Assembly: GCA_007695095.1 (NCBI GenBank)
Contig: REEL01000088.1
Span: forward strand, 1-44,550
Direction: 5' to 3'
DNA: 44,550 nucleotides
Source: Chitinophagaceae bacterium
Lineage (GTDB): Bacteria; Bacteroidota; Bacteroidia; Chitinophagales; REEL01
Below the pieces are notes generated by a model, which saw only the letters and a list, made by a program, of their open reading frames with translations, was not told the origin of the DNA and searched no databases. Below are positions 26,156 through 37,300 of the stretch, piece by piece. Positions within the stretch are counted from its first letter, which is position 1, and each line of letters opens with the position of its first letter. The position numbers and the translations under genes were made by a program.

Positions 26156-29100
26156 ATGCAAAAGCTCGTCTGTTCTCTTTCTGTTTTCTTTCTGTTTTTT
26201 CTCAGCTCTTTTTTTAATCCACTCAAAGCAGATAAAATCTATTTTGAAGACCAATTGATTATTCAGTTATATCACAACGAAGACGCTGAACAGTTTGTGG
26301 AAATGTTGAATAACAGTCAAAATCCGGCTGAATGGTATTTAAAAAGAAACTTAGTCCCTTCTTCAAATATTTGGCTTTTAGCTTTTAATCCAAACTTGAA
26401 AAGTGTTGAAAATGCACTTGATTTCATCTCCCGCCAACAAGAAATACAAATAGCCCAATTTAATCATACAAATTTAGTACAAAGAGCCATCCCAAATGAT
26501 GCCAGTTATGGAAACCAGTGGAGCATGCCCATGATTTCCGCACCTGATGCATGGGATATAACCACCGGAGGAACTACTTCTACAGGTGACAGAATTGTAG
26601 TAGCTGTAATAGATGACGGCTTTCGCTTATCGCATAATGATTTAAACTTTTTTGAAAACATACACGAAACTAATAACGGGCAAGATACTGACGGAAACGG
26701 CTATGTAGATGATGTGAACGGCTGGAATGCCTATCAAAATTCCGGTAATGTAACTTCCTCTTTTCACGGAACGCATGTATCCGGTATAGTAGGAGCCATT
26801 GGGGATAATAACATAGGCGTTGCCGGTGTTAACTGGGATGTAGATGTAATGGCTATACAGGGTTCTTCCGGCAATGAAGCTACTGTGGTCGCAGCTTATG
26901 GCTATGCATTAACCATGCGCCAGGTTTATGACCAGACAAATGGCCAGCAGGGAGCCTTTGTGGTTTCTACCAATGCCTCTTTCGGAGTAGATTACGGGAA
27001 CCCGTCCAATTATCCCATTTGGTGTTCGTTTTATGACACTTTAGGACGATACGGAATACTTTCAGCCGGAGCAACAGCAAACATCAATCTGAATGTGGAT
27101 GTGCAGGGAGATGTCCCCACCGCTTGTCCCAGCCCGTATATGATAGCTGTCACAAACACCAACTCAAGTGATAATAAAAATAACTCGGCAGCTTACGGAG
27201 CCAATACTATTCATTTAGGTGCTCCCGGAACCAATATCTACAGCACAGGCTCAAGCAATGATAATGATTACCGAAATGCCACCGGAACTTCAATGGCAAC
27301 TCCCCACGTTGCCGGAGCTATTGCACTTATGTATGCCGCTGCCTGCCCCGGATTAATTGAAGATTACAAAATGTATCCGGATAGTTTTGCGCTGATTTTT
27401 AAAAATCTTCTTTTAGATAATGTAGACCCAAACAGCTCCCTAAGCGGAATAACCATTACCGGCGGGAGACTCAACCTCCATCAGGCGGTACAGGCTGTCG
27501 TTGATTACTATTCCGCACAGGAATGTTCGCTTGACAGGCCTCCTTCCAGTGATTTTTCGGCTGTGCCGCTTACGATTTGCAATCCGCAGGAAATAGAATT
27601 TACCGATAAATCAAACTTTGACCCTCAAAGCTGGTTCTGGGATTTTGGAGACGGAAATACCTCTACTGACCAAAACCCTACGCACACTTATATGCAAAAC
27701 GGAGTGTATAATATTACCCTGATTACAACAAATACTTTCGGGAGTGATACCACTATCAAACAAGCTTATTTAGAAATTAATACACTTTCAGTTCCTGATT
27801 TTGTAAGCAGCAACAATATATGCTCAAATACAGATGAAGACCTGCAGGCTTCTCCGGTTTCCGGTGGAAATATCTTTTGGTTTGATGACCCCGAAACGCC
27901 TAATTCATTACACAAAGGAAACACTTTTACGGTTAATGTATCAAACGGACAGCACGAATATTACATACAGGAAATTGAAGATACCGTCATACAAAATGTA
28001 GGTGAAACAGACAACAATCATAACGGAAACTTTTTCACTTCAAACACCGACAGATTTATGTATTTTGACGCATTTGAAGATTTAGTGATAGAAAGTGTTA
28101 AAGTTTATGCCAACAATGCGGGAAACCGAACGATTGAGCTAAGGGGCAGTAATGGCAATGTAATAGAATCCTTAACTGTAAATATTCCCGGTGGTGAAAG
28201 CCGGGTCACTTTAGACTTTATGGTTCCTCAGGGGAATAACTATCAATTAGGCTTGGGGGGTAATAACAACGGGCTTTTCAGAAGTGACGATCAGTCCGCT
28301 ATAAACTATCCTTACACAGTTTCCGGATTGATTTCAATTACCGAATCAGATGCAGGCGCTGACCTTGGATTTCCTAACAGATATTATTACTACTTTTTTG
28401 ATTGGGAAGTGTATAAAACTACATGTTCCAGTCCCCGAAAGCTGATTACGGTAAATGCCGGTCCGTGCTCTTCAGCGCCGGTACCCAATTTTTCTGCTTC
28501 AACCACACAAATCTGTGAAGGCGAAACCATTAACTTTACGGATCAGTCATTGGGAAATACCACTGCCTGGAACTGGCAATTTACAGGAGGCAGTCCTTCT
28601 GTTTCAACCGACCAAAACCCTTCCATCACCTATAATACGCCCGGCGACTATGCAGTAAGCTTACAAGTTACAGGACCGGATGGTGACAGCAGTGTGACTT
28701 TCACGGGTTATATCAATGTATTACCGGAACCGGATTTACAATTTGATGCAACCAACTACCATATTTGTGAAGGAGAAAGCATAGAAATAAATGTTAGTGG
28801 TGCAGCATTCTTTAACTGGAACCCATCAAGTGGTTTAAATCAATCTTCGGGCAGCAGCGTAATAGCTTCTCCACAGCAAACCACCACATATACTGTTGAG
28901 GGCCAAAGCGGGAGTTGCAGCACTACCGAAACAATCACGGTAGAAGTCAGTCCGCAGCTATCTGTTCCCCCGCTCATTGTCTCCAATAATCAACTATCGG
29001 TAACCGTTCCCGGGCCGGGCTATCAGGTACAGTGGTTTAAAAACAACCAGGAAATCAATGATGCCAACAATTTAGTATTTAAAGCTCAAAAAAGCGGCGA

Positions 29101-29455
29101 ATACTTTGCGGTAATTACACCTCCCGGTGGCTGTCCTGTGCAGACCGAATCTGTAGAGATTACTGTTGTCGGCTTTGACAATCTTGATTTACAAGAAATG
29201 CAATTTACGGTTTACCCAAATCCGGGCAATGGCTTATTTAATGTGCATTTTGAAAATTTACCTTCAGAAACATTGCACGTAATAGTTTACAACAACATAG
29301 GTGCAGAAGTACTGTTAAAAGAAATTCGTCATGAACATATTTACCGGGAATTTCATTTTGAGATAGACCTGCGTGACAAATCCAGTGGTATCTATTTCTT
29401 AGAAGTACAAAGCAGTGAATACATCTATCCGTTACAAAAGCTGATTATCTACTAA
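26156..29455 (+). CDS. Secreted subtilase (S8) with PKD domains and T9SS sorting domain
   Basis: 1099 residues. After a signal peptide (1-25) and a propeptide-like region (about 26-110), the subtilisin domain has D153 (VAVIDDGF), H204 (FHGTHVSG) and S379 (GTSMATPHVAGA): a complete triad. A first PKD domain (about 460-540) has WFWDFGDGNTSTD. A domain of about 170 residues follows that ends near CSSPRKLITV, then a second PKD domain (about 775-860), an Ig-like region with cysteines, and a C-terminal sorting domain with VYPNPGNGLFNV and SSGIYFLEV. It should be exported by T9SS and digest extracellular protein. A clear promoter lies upstream. Outer domains likely bind surface polymers or act as spacers. 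Confidence 0.92.
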   Translation: MQKLVCSLSVFFLFFLSSFFNPLKADKIYFEDQLIIQLYHNEDAEQFVEMLNNSQNPAEWYLKRNLVPSSNIWLLAFNPNLKSVENALDFISRQQEIQIAQFNHTNLVQRAIPNDASYGNQWSMPMISAPDAWDITTGGTTSTGDRIVVAVIDDGFRLSHNDLNFFENIHETNNGQDTDGNGYVDDVNGWNAYQNSGNVTSSFHGTHVSGIVGAIGDNNIGVAGVNWDVDVMAIQGSSGNEATVVAAYGYALTMRQVYDQTNGQQGAFVVSTNASFGVDYGNPSNYPIWCSFYDTLGRYGILSAGATANINLNVDVQGDVPTACPSPYMIAVTNTNSSDNKNNSAAYGANTIHLGAPGTNIYSTGSSNDNDYRNATGTSMATPHVAGAIALMYAAACPGLIEDYKMYPDSFALIFKNLLLDNVDPNSSLSGITITGGRLNLHQAVQAVVDYYSAQECSLDRPPSSDFSAVPLTICNPQEIEFTDKSNFDPQSWFWDFGDGNTSTDQNPTHTYMQNGVYNITLITTNTFGSDTTIKQAYLEINTLSVPDFVSSNNICSNTDEDLQASPVSGGNIFWFDDPETPNSLHKGNTFTVNVSNGQHEYYIQEIEDTVIQNVGETDNNHNGNFFTSNTDRFMYFDAFEDLVIESVKVYANNAGNRTIELRGSNGNVIESLTVNIPGGESRVTLDFMVPQGNNYQLGLGGNNNGLFRSDDQSAINYPYTVSGLISITESDAGADLGFPNRYYYYFFDWEVYKTTCSSPRKLITVNAGPCSSAPVPNFSASTTQICEGETINFTDQSLGNTTAWNWQFTGGSPSVSTDQNPSITYNTPGDYAVSLQVTGPDGDSSVTFTGYINVLPEPDLQFDATNYHICEGESIEINVSGAAFFNWNPSSGLNQSSGSSVIASPQQTTTYTVEGQSGSCSTTETITVEVSPQLSVPPLIVSNNQLSVTVPGPGYQVQWFKNNQEINDANNLVFKAQKSGEYFAVITPPGGCPVQTESVEITVVGFDNLDLQEMQFTVYPNPGNGLFNVHFENLPSETLHVIVYNNIGAEVLLKEIRHEHIYREFHFEIDLRDKSSGIYFLEVQSSEYIYPLQKLIIY

Positions 29456-29784
29456 TAGACAAAAGGCATTTCATAAAAAATTAAAAGTGAGAAGCATATT
29501 TTGGGCGTGCCCCCTCGAGTCGGACTATTCGCTCCAGAAGCACTTGCTGCATAGATTTTTAAAAGAAAAAACAGATGCATCCAGATTTTTCATTTGTATG
29601 ATTTTTAACCACAATAGCTTTGTGAACAACACAAAATTCTGTAGTTCATAAAATTAGAAAAATCTTTAAAAATGTATATAAAAATCCTGAAAAGTATATT
29701 AACTTCAGAGTTCGTATCATTACTTGATTAACAATTTATATATGATTAAGTTTTCTCCATCTAACAAGTTTTAATAGGAAAAGA
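29456..29784. other. Intergenic region with a possible repeat remnant
   Basis: About 330 bases between the convergent subtilase and propeller-protein genes. No gene and no convincing terminator. A G+C-rich stretch at 29501-29550 stands out and is listed separately. The rest is AT-rich. Confidence 0.5.
29501..29550. repeat. Candidate remnant of a dispersed intergenic repeat
   Basis: TTGGGCGTGCCCCCTCGAGT followed by CGGACTATTCGCTCC resembles a GGGCGT-GCCC ... GTCGG-CTAT-CGCT text that I recall as a common dispersed repeat between genes in Bacteroidota. It contains the small inverted pair GGGC/GCCC. It is much richer in G+C than its flanks. Only one copy is visible here, so this is recognition from memory. 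Confidence 0.4.
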
Positions 29785-32700
29785 CTATTCACGCAACACC
29801 ACTTTCTCTGTAAATCGCTTACTTTCACTTTCTATAACTATCATATAAATCCCTGATGCAGCAGTTTGCATATTAATTCTTGTTTGGTATGGCAGATTTC
29901 CAATTTGCTCGATGCGCTTAAATTCCCTGCCTGTAGCATCATAGATAGTTATACTTTTTGGTAAATCAGTCATTTCAGTTATGTTTAGCTCTATCTGTTT
30001 ACCAATAGTATAAATTTTAATCTGCTCTTTGTTTTCCAAGGTCTCTGTGGAAGAAATTACTTCACTGACTTTTAACTGCTGATAGCTTTCTGATACACAA
30101 TCTGCATTCTTTGCAATTAAGCTGATTTCATAATAGCCGGGTGCGGCATACCCATAAGTGAAATCATTTTCCTCAAACAACTGATTACCGTCTCCCATAT
30201 CCCAGATATATTGATTAGCTCCCGTACTTGCATTATTAAAGTAAACCTCCTCTCCGGTATATATTTCATCGCTACTAAGTGTAAATACTGAATGGACTTG
30301 AGCTTTTTCGCCTATTACAATAGTTTCTGATGTCGTATAACCACTTTCATGGATAAATTCTATGACATAATTACCCGAAGCTATAGCCTTTGAAACCAAA
30401 CCATCTATATCTCCTGAAGCTATTGGATTGGCGTCTTCATCTTTTAGGCTAAACTCCCAATTTCCGCTAAGATCTGTCAGTATTATTCGTCCATTTTCTC
30501 CTGCACAGCCTGCTTTTTCTGTTTCTAATGAAATAGGTTTGCTAATGTGCAAAAAGAATCTATGATCGTATTTGCCTTCTGAAAGATTTACCTCATATAT
30601 ATCTGTCTGACGTAAATCAGTAATTATGTTTGTTTCAGTATCTTCCAGATAAATCATGGCTGTTGACGGAAAGTCCTCTAAATCTGACAAACCAAGAGTA
30701 TAGTCTCCGCTTTCTCTAATAAAAACACCTAGTGGAATCGTGTATGCTTCTTCAAAGGCCGGCATAGACTTAATGCTGTAAGTATGTTCATCATCAATTG
30801 TATAAATACTTGGAACCCCAGTGCCGTTCAGCATTTTAACAGCATCATAACGTTCATCAAATTCAACTGTCTTTCCGGCTTCAAAATACAATACCATATC
30901 ATCTCTGAAATTCACATTTTCAGCATACAGCCTGATTAGAGAGCGTTCCGGTTTTGTTACTTTGTAAAAGCTGGTATTTGTTGCTACTCTGTGTGCATTG
31001 TTAAATTCTAATTGTGCACCCGGAGCTAATGATGAAGTTGTTTTTACTACAAAGCCCTGACCGGGAGCTATGACACCATTAAATCCATTAGGAGTGGATG
31101 CAACACCATTGATATAACTACGGTAAATTCCTCTGTAGGTATTTGTGGATAATGAATTGTCAAAAACATAGGCTGCATTGACCATACCCGAAGGCAAATC
31201 AATTGCTACGGTATCCCACTCAATAGAAGAAGGGTAAGGATTACCCACATAATTCCAACCGTCGTGAGCGGCATCATTTACAATATTTGAATATGATAAA
31301 TCTACGTTTACTTCCCCATTATGTACTGAAGAGCCGCTGAAAGTAAGTGTTTTATCACCCGAAGTATACACAAAATAACTACTTCCGGCATTCATAGTTC
31401 CATTTATATAAGCCTGCCAATAGCGGTAGTCTGTGCCTCCGATATTCTCCGAAGCAGATTCATCCCATATAAAAGCATTGGCTAATAGTGAATTCCAATT
31501 GTTAAAGCTTACATTCACATCAGCATCTATATAATCAGCAATGTAAAATTGGACTGTTGGATCTCCACTTGCTGAGAAGTTGTTAATATCTGAAATATCT
31601 AAGTTTAGAATCGGTGAGGCTATCAACCTGTAACCACTCAAATTACCCGGCAGAAAACGTTCTACATGAAATGTACCTGTTCCGTAAAGGGCACTGCCCG
31701 GAGTTTGAACTAAATTCCCACCACTTTCAATTGTAATACTTCCGTTATTTTGCAATTCTCCGTTAATAGTAATAGACTGATTGTTTGATATGGTTATAGT
31801 AACTCCGTTTTCTATTGTTAAGCCACCTATTTCGGGTACTCCATCAAAGACGGGATAATTACTGAGCCCAGAGGGAATAACTATATCACTTCCGGCTTCC
31901 GGCACTATTCCATTATCCCAATTATCAGGATTATTCCAATCTGTATCAGCTGCACCGGTCCAAACAAATTCTTGTATATCATACATAACAGCAAAACCAC
32001 TTCGAGTCATTCCGGCAATGGAGTTAAAACTCCCACCTATATAGACAGTATTGCCTTCTACAGCTAAAGCATTTATAAAATTGTTTGCATTAGGGTTCCA
32101 GGCAGTAGCATTAGCAGTAATAGCATCCAATGCAGCTATGTTATTTCGCGCCTCACCACCTATAAAGCTAAATTCTCCACCCACATATACCGTATTCCCC
32201 TCTACGGCCAAAGCGAAAACCTGATCATTAGCGTCTGGATCCCATAATGTAGCCTCTCCAAAAAATGACTCATCAAGTTCGAGTGCTGCAATATTGCTCC
32301 TCATTGTTGCACCAATGAAAGAAAAACTACCTCCGGCATAGACTGTAGTGTCTTCTATGGCTAATACACGGACAGAACTAACACCAACACCTCCGGCATT
32401 AGGATTCCAAAAAGTAGGAGTACCGGTAGTTGCGTCCAAAGCGGCTATATAAGTTCGTGCATCCCCTCCAATCGAAGTGAACAGCCCTCCTGCATAAATA
32501 ATGTTATCATCTATAGCCAGGGCACGCACGGTATTATTGGCTCCGGGATTCCAGGCAGTAGCATTGCCTGTATTTATATCAAGTGCTGCTATATTGCTTC
32601 GCGCTGCTCCACCAATGTTACCAAATGAACCACCTGCATAAACTGTACTACCGTCTGTAGCTAAGGCATAAATTAAACCGGTAACATTTGGATCCCAAGC

Positions 32701-33821
32701 GGTAGCTAAGCCGGTATTTACATCCAGAGCAGCTATTCGATTTCTTGATTCTCCACCAATAGATGCGAAAGCACCTCCTGCATAAACAGTGCTACCGCTT
32801 ACTGCAATTGTCCAGACAGTACTGCCGGCATTTGGATTCCAGTTGGTGGGGGCGCCGGTGGTCGCATCTAAGGCTGCTATATTATTGCGAGTCTGCTCGC
32901 CTATATTTGTGAATTCACCACCTGCATAGACCATGCTACCCGTTACTGTAAGTGTCCAGACATTATCATTAGCATTTGGATTCCAGGCGGTGGCATTGCC
33001 GGTGATCGCATCTAAGGCTGCTATACGATTTCTTGATTCTCCACCAATACTTGTGAACTGTCCTCCTACATAGACTATATTGCCACTAACTGCAATGTCT
33101 CTGACAATATTATTAGCATTCGGGTTCCAGATAGTTGCATTGCCGGTAGTGGTATCCAGTGCGGCTATGCGATTGCGTGACTCTCCACCTATACCTGTAA
33201 AATCACCACCCGCATAGACCGTACTTCCACTCACCGCTAAAGCACGAACAGGTTGACTGGCATCCGGATCCCAAGCGGTGGCATTGCCAGCGGCAACATC
33301 TATGGCTGCTATACGATTGCGTGACGCACCACCTATGTTCGTAAAATCACCCCCTACATAGATGATGCTACCGTTCAACGCTAAAGCGCGTACAGTGTTA
33401 TTGGCATTGGGGTTCCAAGGATGCAAACTGCCATCAGCATTGATTCGTGCTATTCTGTTACGAGGCTGATCCCCAACTTCGGTAAACTCGCCCCCAATAT
33501 ACCACCCCCACTGCCATCAGGTATAGATGTATGCACCTCAGCGTTTGGGTTTAAGAAAGTGATGTCAGGAATGCCGGAAGATGCGCTGATACTAGCACCA
33601 TATGGCTCAGAAGATGGGGCTATCGAACTAAAAATTCCGCCTAAGTACACCGTATTACCATCCCTTACCACTGCGTTTACAGTGCCGTCTGGCTGCCACC
33701 AATGCTCCTGAAGATAAGCCGTATTTTGAGCAACAATATCAACTGTTATTGTTAACATAATAAAGTAAAAAATAAAAAATACTTTAAGTGAAAGTTTGAA
33801 AAAATAAGTTTTCATAATCAA
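29785..33821 (-). CDS. Secreted propeller-repeat protein with PKD and T9SS domains, interrupted by one frameshift
   Basis: The gene is read in two frames: 33821 to about 33509, with a signal peptide (KTYFFKLSLKVFFIFYFIML), then the next frame down to 29785. In the first frame the repeat breaks after PDGSGGG. In the other frame the expected WYIGGEFTEVGDQPRNRIAR follows at once, in register, down to LHPWNPNAN. Adding one base to the C5 run at 33505-33509 restores a protein of about 1345 residues. Domains in order: signal peptide, about 12 propeller-type repeats of about 48 residues (VYAGGxFxxIGG...RNxIAALD...WNPNA), a beta-solenoid-like stretch starting WTGAADTDWNNPDNW, a long beta-rich region, a PKD domain (YIWDMGDGNQ) and a type A T9SS sorting domain closing with SGIYMIVIES. 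No catalytic motif is visible; adhesion or a surface matrix role is plausible. Confidence 0.8.
31972..33690 (-). repeat. About 12 tandem propeller repeats of about 144 nt
   Basis: Each unit of about 48 residues has the pattern V-x-A-L-A-x-x-G-x-x-V-Y-x-G-G-x-F-x-x-I-G-G, then R-x-x-I-A-A-L-D, then W-(N/D)-P-x-A. Ten regular units lie in the main frame and two more irregular ones upstream, one of them across the frameshift. This resembles beta-propeller blades. Several neighbouring units share long near-identical DNA, which suggests recent unit duplication. Confidence 0.85.
33505..33509 (-). other. Frameshift site at a homopolymer (C5 on the plus strand)
   Basis: The sequence ACCACCCCCACTG holds five C (five G on the coding strand). 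The signal-peptide frame and the main repeat frame meet here, and six would restore one continuous frame with GGWYIGGEF. It could be a sequencing error, a real mutation or a phase-variable switch. Confidence 0.75.
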
Positions 33822-34374
33822 GAGGTTTAATTAATGAAAAATCACATCATTTATATGGAGTATTAAATATCTTCTTGCTAATAGCTTTTATATAAATTCG
33901 GACATAAGATGAGCTAATCATAACTGTAAATAACTCTTCAGTAACACACTACATAATAATACAATTATAAATAAAAAATACTGTTTATCCAATATCTAAT
34001 TCAAATTTTCATACCACACTTATACAATTTGTCAATGTTTAAAATATTTTCAAGAGATAAAAAATTCAGGAAAATTTTAGTAGATACGGATTTAGATCGC
34101 AATCAAAAAGTTTTTTTTACTGGTCGTTTTAGATATTTTTAATTTTTTAGACACTATCCCTAAATGTGCATTACATTCTAAGCAAAAAATTCTCATTAAT
34201 TTTAAGTTAGATTGATAAGGAGCAATTTCTTTAAGTCAACAATAATTACCTTTCATGATTTGCATATTTTCTCACATAAAAAAGCGGAACATCCAATAAA
34301 GGACATCCCGCTTTTTATTTTTATTTTTTAACTTAATACAAGTAGAAAAGAATCAATTTGATTAAAATTTAACC
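33822..34374. other. AT-rich intergenic region with one terminator
   Basis: About 550 bases between the propeller-protein start and the hybrid-kinase stop, both on the minus strand. No gene is seen. The kinase-side end holds a hairpin listed as a terminator; the other side should hold the propeller-protein promoter, which I could not identify. Confidence 0.5.
34278..34316 (-). terminator. Probable terminator of the hybrid kinase gene
   Basis: On the minus strand AAAAAGCGG pairs with CCGCTTTTT across an internal bulge and TCC/GGA closing pairs, followed by T residues. It lies about 60 to 95 bases after the kinase stop at 34375. It is nearly symmetrical, so it could work in both directions. 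Confidence 0.65.
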
Positions 34375-37300
34375 CTAACCGGTAATTTTTTTCTTAAACT
34401 CATCGATTAAATATGTCAACTGAACAGAAACCTCATCTACTCTTTTCTCAGCGTTTTCTAAATTTTGCTCATTCTTAAAATCAATCTCCATGTTTAAGAT
34501 TAAATCGGTTGTTGGTTCAGCACCAATGGTAACTATAGAACCTTTGAGCTTGTGTGCCCTTGCACCGGCAGTTGACCATTCTTTTTTAGTTACAGCCTCT
34601 TTTAACTCTTTAAAGGTCTGTGGCACAGTCTCTATAAAAAGCCCCAGAATCTGATTCATCATTTCCGAATCACCACCGGTAATTTCGCTTATATTTTCTA
34701 AATTGTAGTTTACCATACTTTTTTGATTAAGAGACTTATCATCTTTAACTTTTCTTTTCGTTTGATAGTCTTTCATAAGACTTTCTTCTTTAGATACTTT
34801 CTTTGATTTTTTACGAGATGCCGGTGTCAAAGTTTCAGAAATTAATTTAATGAGATCCTTTTCTTTGAAGGGTTTAGACAAATAATTATTCATGCCTGCA
34901 CTTAGACAACTGTATTTCTGACCTTCAAAAGCATTAGCAGTAAGAGCAATAGCCGGCACTAACGCTTTCTTTTTATCAGACATCTTTCGTATTTTTTTAA
35001 TGAGCTGCAAACCTGTCAATCCCGGCATTTCAATATCTAAAAGTAACAAATCAAACTTTTTCTCATTATACATTTCCCATGCCATGAGACCATTATCTGC
35101 CAATTCATAATCTATATTCCAACTTTCTAAAATAGAGCGAATTAAATACTGATTTACAGTATTGTCTTCAGCTACCAAAACTTTTGCATTTTTAATTATA
35201 TGAGAATAATCTATTTCCTCAATTTTAATGGCATTACTTTTTACTAAATTATCTTTTACCAAAGAAAATGGTATTTGAAAAGTAAATGTACTTCCTTCAT
35301 TTAGTTTACTTTCAGCCTTTATACTTCCATTTTGCAATTCCAAAAGCTTTTTACATATCGACAGACCTAAGCCCGTTCCTGTAAATCCGTGATTTTTCAC
35401 CTGATTGAAGCTTTCAAAAATTGATTTCAATTTCGTTTTTGGTATTCCAATTCCGGTATCTTTTACAGTAAATTCCAAATTTATTTTCCCTGCACTTGTT
35501 TTTAATGGTTTACAGACTAATTCAATTGAACCTTTGTTAGTAAACTTAATAGCATTATTAATCAAGTTTATAATTACCTGCCCTAACCTATGCGGATCTC
35601 CTTTCAAACATAATGCCTCATCACAAAAATTCGTAAGTTTTAATTCAATTCCTTTAGCTGATGCTTTGTAATAAAAAGGCTTTAAATTTTTCTGAATAGT
35701 TTGAGCTAAATTAAAAGGAATCTCTTCCAAATTAAATTTACCGGATTCAATTTTTGCCAAATCCAGAATGTCATTGATGATTACCAAAAGGTTATCTCCT
35801 GAGTTTTGGATTACTTCCAGATATTCTCTTTGCTGCTTATCAAGATTTGTTTTTTCTAAAAGTGAGGATAAACCTAATATCCCATTTAATGGTGTTCTGA
35901 TTTCATGGCTCATATTAGCCAAAAACAACTCTTTGGCTTTAGCCGTATCCTCAGCCTTTTGCTTTGCTGTTTTAAGATGTTTTTCTATTAAAATTTGCTC
36001 TGTAAAATCAATAGCAACGGTATTATATACCGGATTTTCATCACTACCCCTTACTTTAAAAACATGATATCTCAAATAAATTGGGGTACCATTTCTATGT
36101 AAAACTTTAAAGATACCTATAAGGCTTTTTTTCTTTTTTAAATTCTTTAAATAATTTTTAAAATCGCTTTTATGATAGTCAGGCAAGAAATATGAAATTT
36201 TCTTACCAATAACTTCTTCCTGATTATAACCGATTTTTTTCTCAAAATAAGGATTCACACTTATGAAACGTCCTTCTGAATCATGAGTAGCTATTATAGC
36301 CTGGCTGTAATTAATGAGATCTTTATATTGCTGGTCAGATTTTAATAAAGCAATTTCTGATAGTTTTTGCTGAGTGATATCCCTTGTGGAGCTTTGTAAT
36401 TTCAATATCCTTCCGAAATTATCTTTTATAGCTTTTGTATAAGTTTCTACCCAAATATATGCCCCGTCTTTTTTTCTTAGCCTGTATTGAAATGTATTTT
36501 CAAAAATACCCTTTCTTTTATTTTTTCTGGCCTCGTTTTTTACCTTTTCAACGTCCTCGGGATGAACCATCTCATAAGGTGATGTATTTTCTAATTCACT
36601 GGATTTAAACCCCAGCATATCTTCACATGCCTTGGATAAATAAATATAATCTCCATTGGACTCATGTAAACAAATTAAATCACGACTGTATTGAGATAGC
36701 AATTTATACAGCTCTTTTTGTTTATTTAACTCATTTAAATTGTTTTTAATCTCTGTTACTTCCCGACAACTAATAACAATTCCGTTTATCAAAGGGTCTG
36801 CAGTTCTATCTTCAATTTTTAACTCTACATAAAAGTTTTTTTCGGAGGTGTCCGGACATATCCTAAACAAGTTACATTCTGGTTGAACATCCGGATTTGC
36901 AAATATTTGAAGAAATCGAACCTTATCATTTTCGTGTATTATGTCAACAAAAGGTTTCGCAATCAGTTCCTCTTCATTCAATCTCATTAATTCATTAACT
37001 CCGGAGCTTAGAAATAAAATCTTCCCTTCTTTATCAACTATAGTAAGAAAATCTTTAAAATTTGAAAGTAAGTACTTTAGTTTAGCGTCTTGCTCTTTGA
37101 CTATATAACTTTTTGTAACTTTTTTAGTCAGATTATTGATGTTAGTAATGATGAAATTAGTGTTCTGTATTGAAACAGATTTATAGTTCAATTCAAAATT
37201 GACTTTACCTCCTTCAAATTCAAGCTCATGAATAACTTTAACTGCTTCGCCTTGCTTAATATTTTCAACTATTTTATCCCAATCAGCTCGTTTATACAGA

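Noticed and set aside
33450-33821. A separate 123-residue secreted protein
   Set aside because: Its end is out-of-frame text. The correct frame continues the same repeat, so it is the 5' part of the propeller gene.
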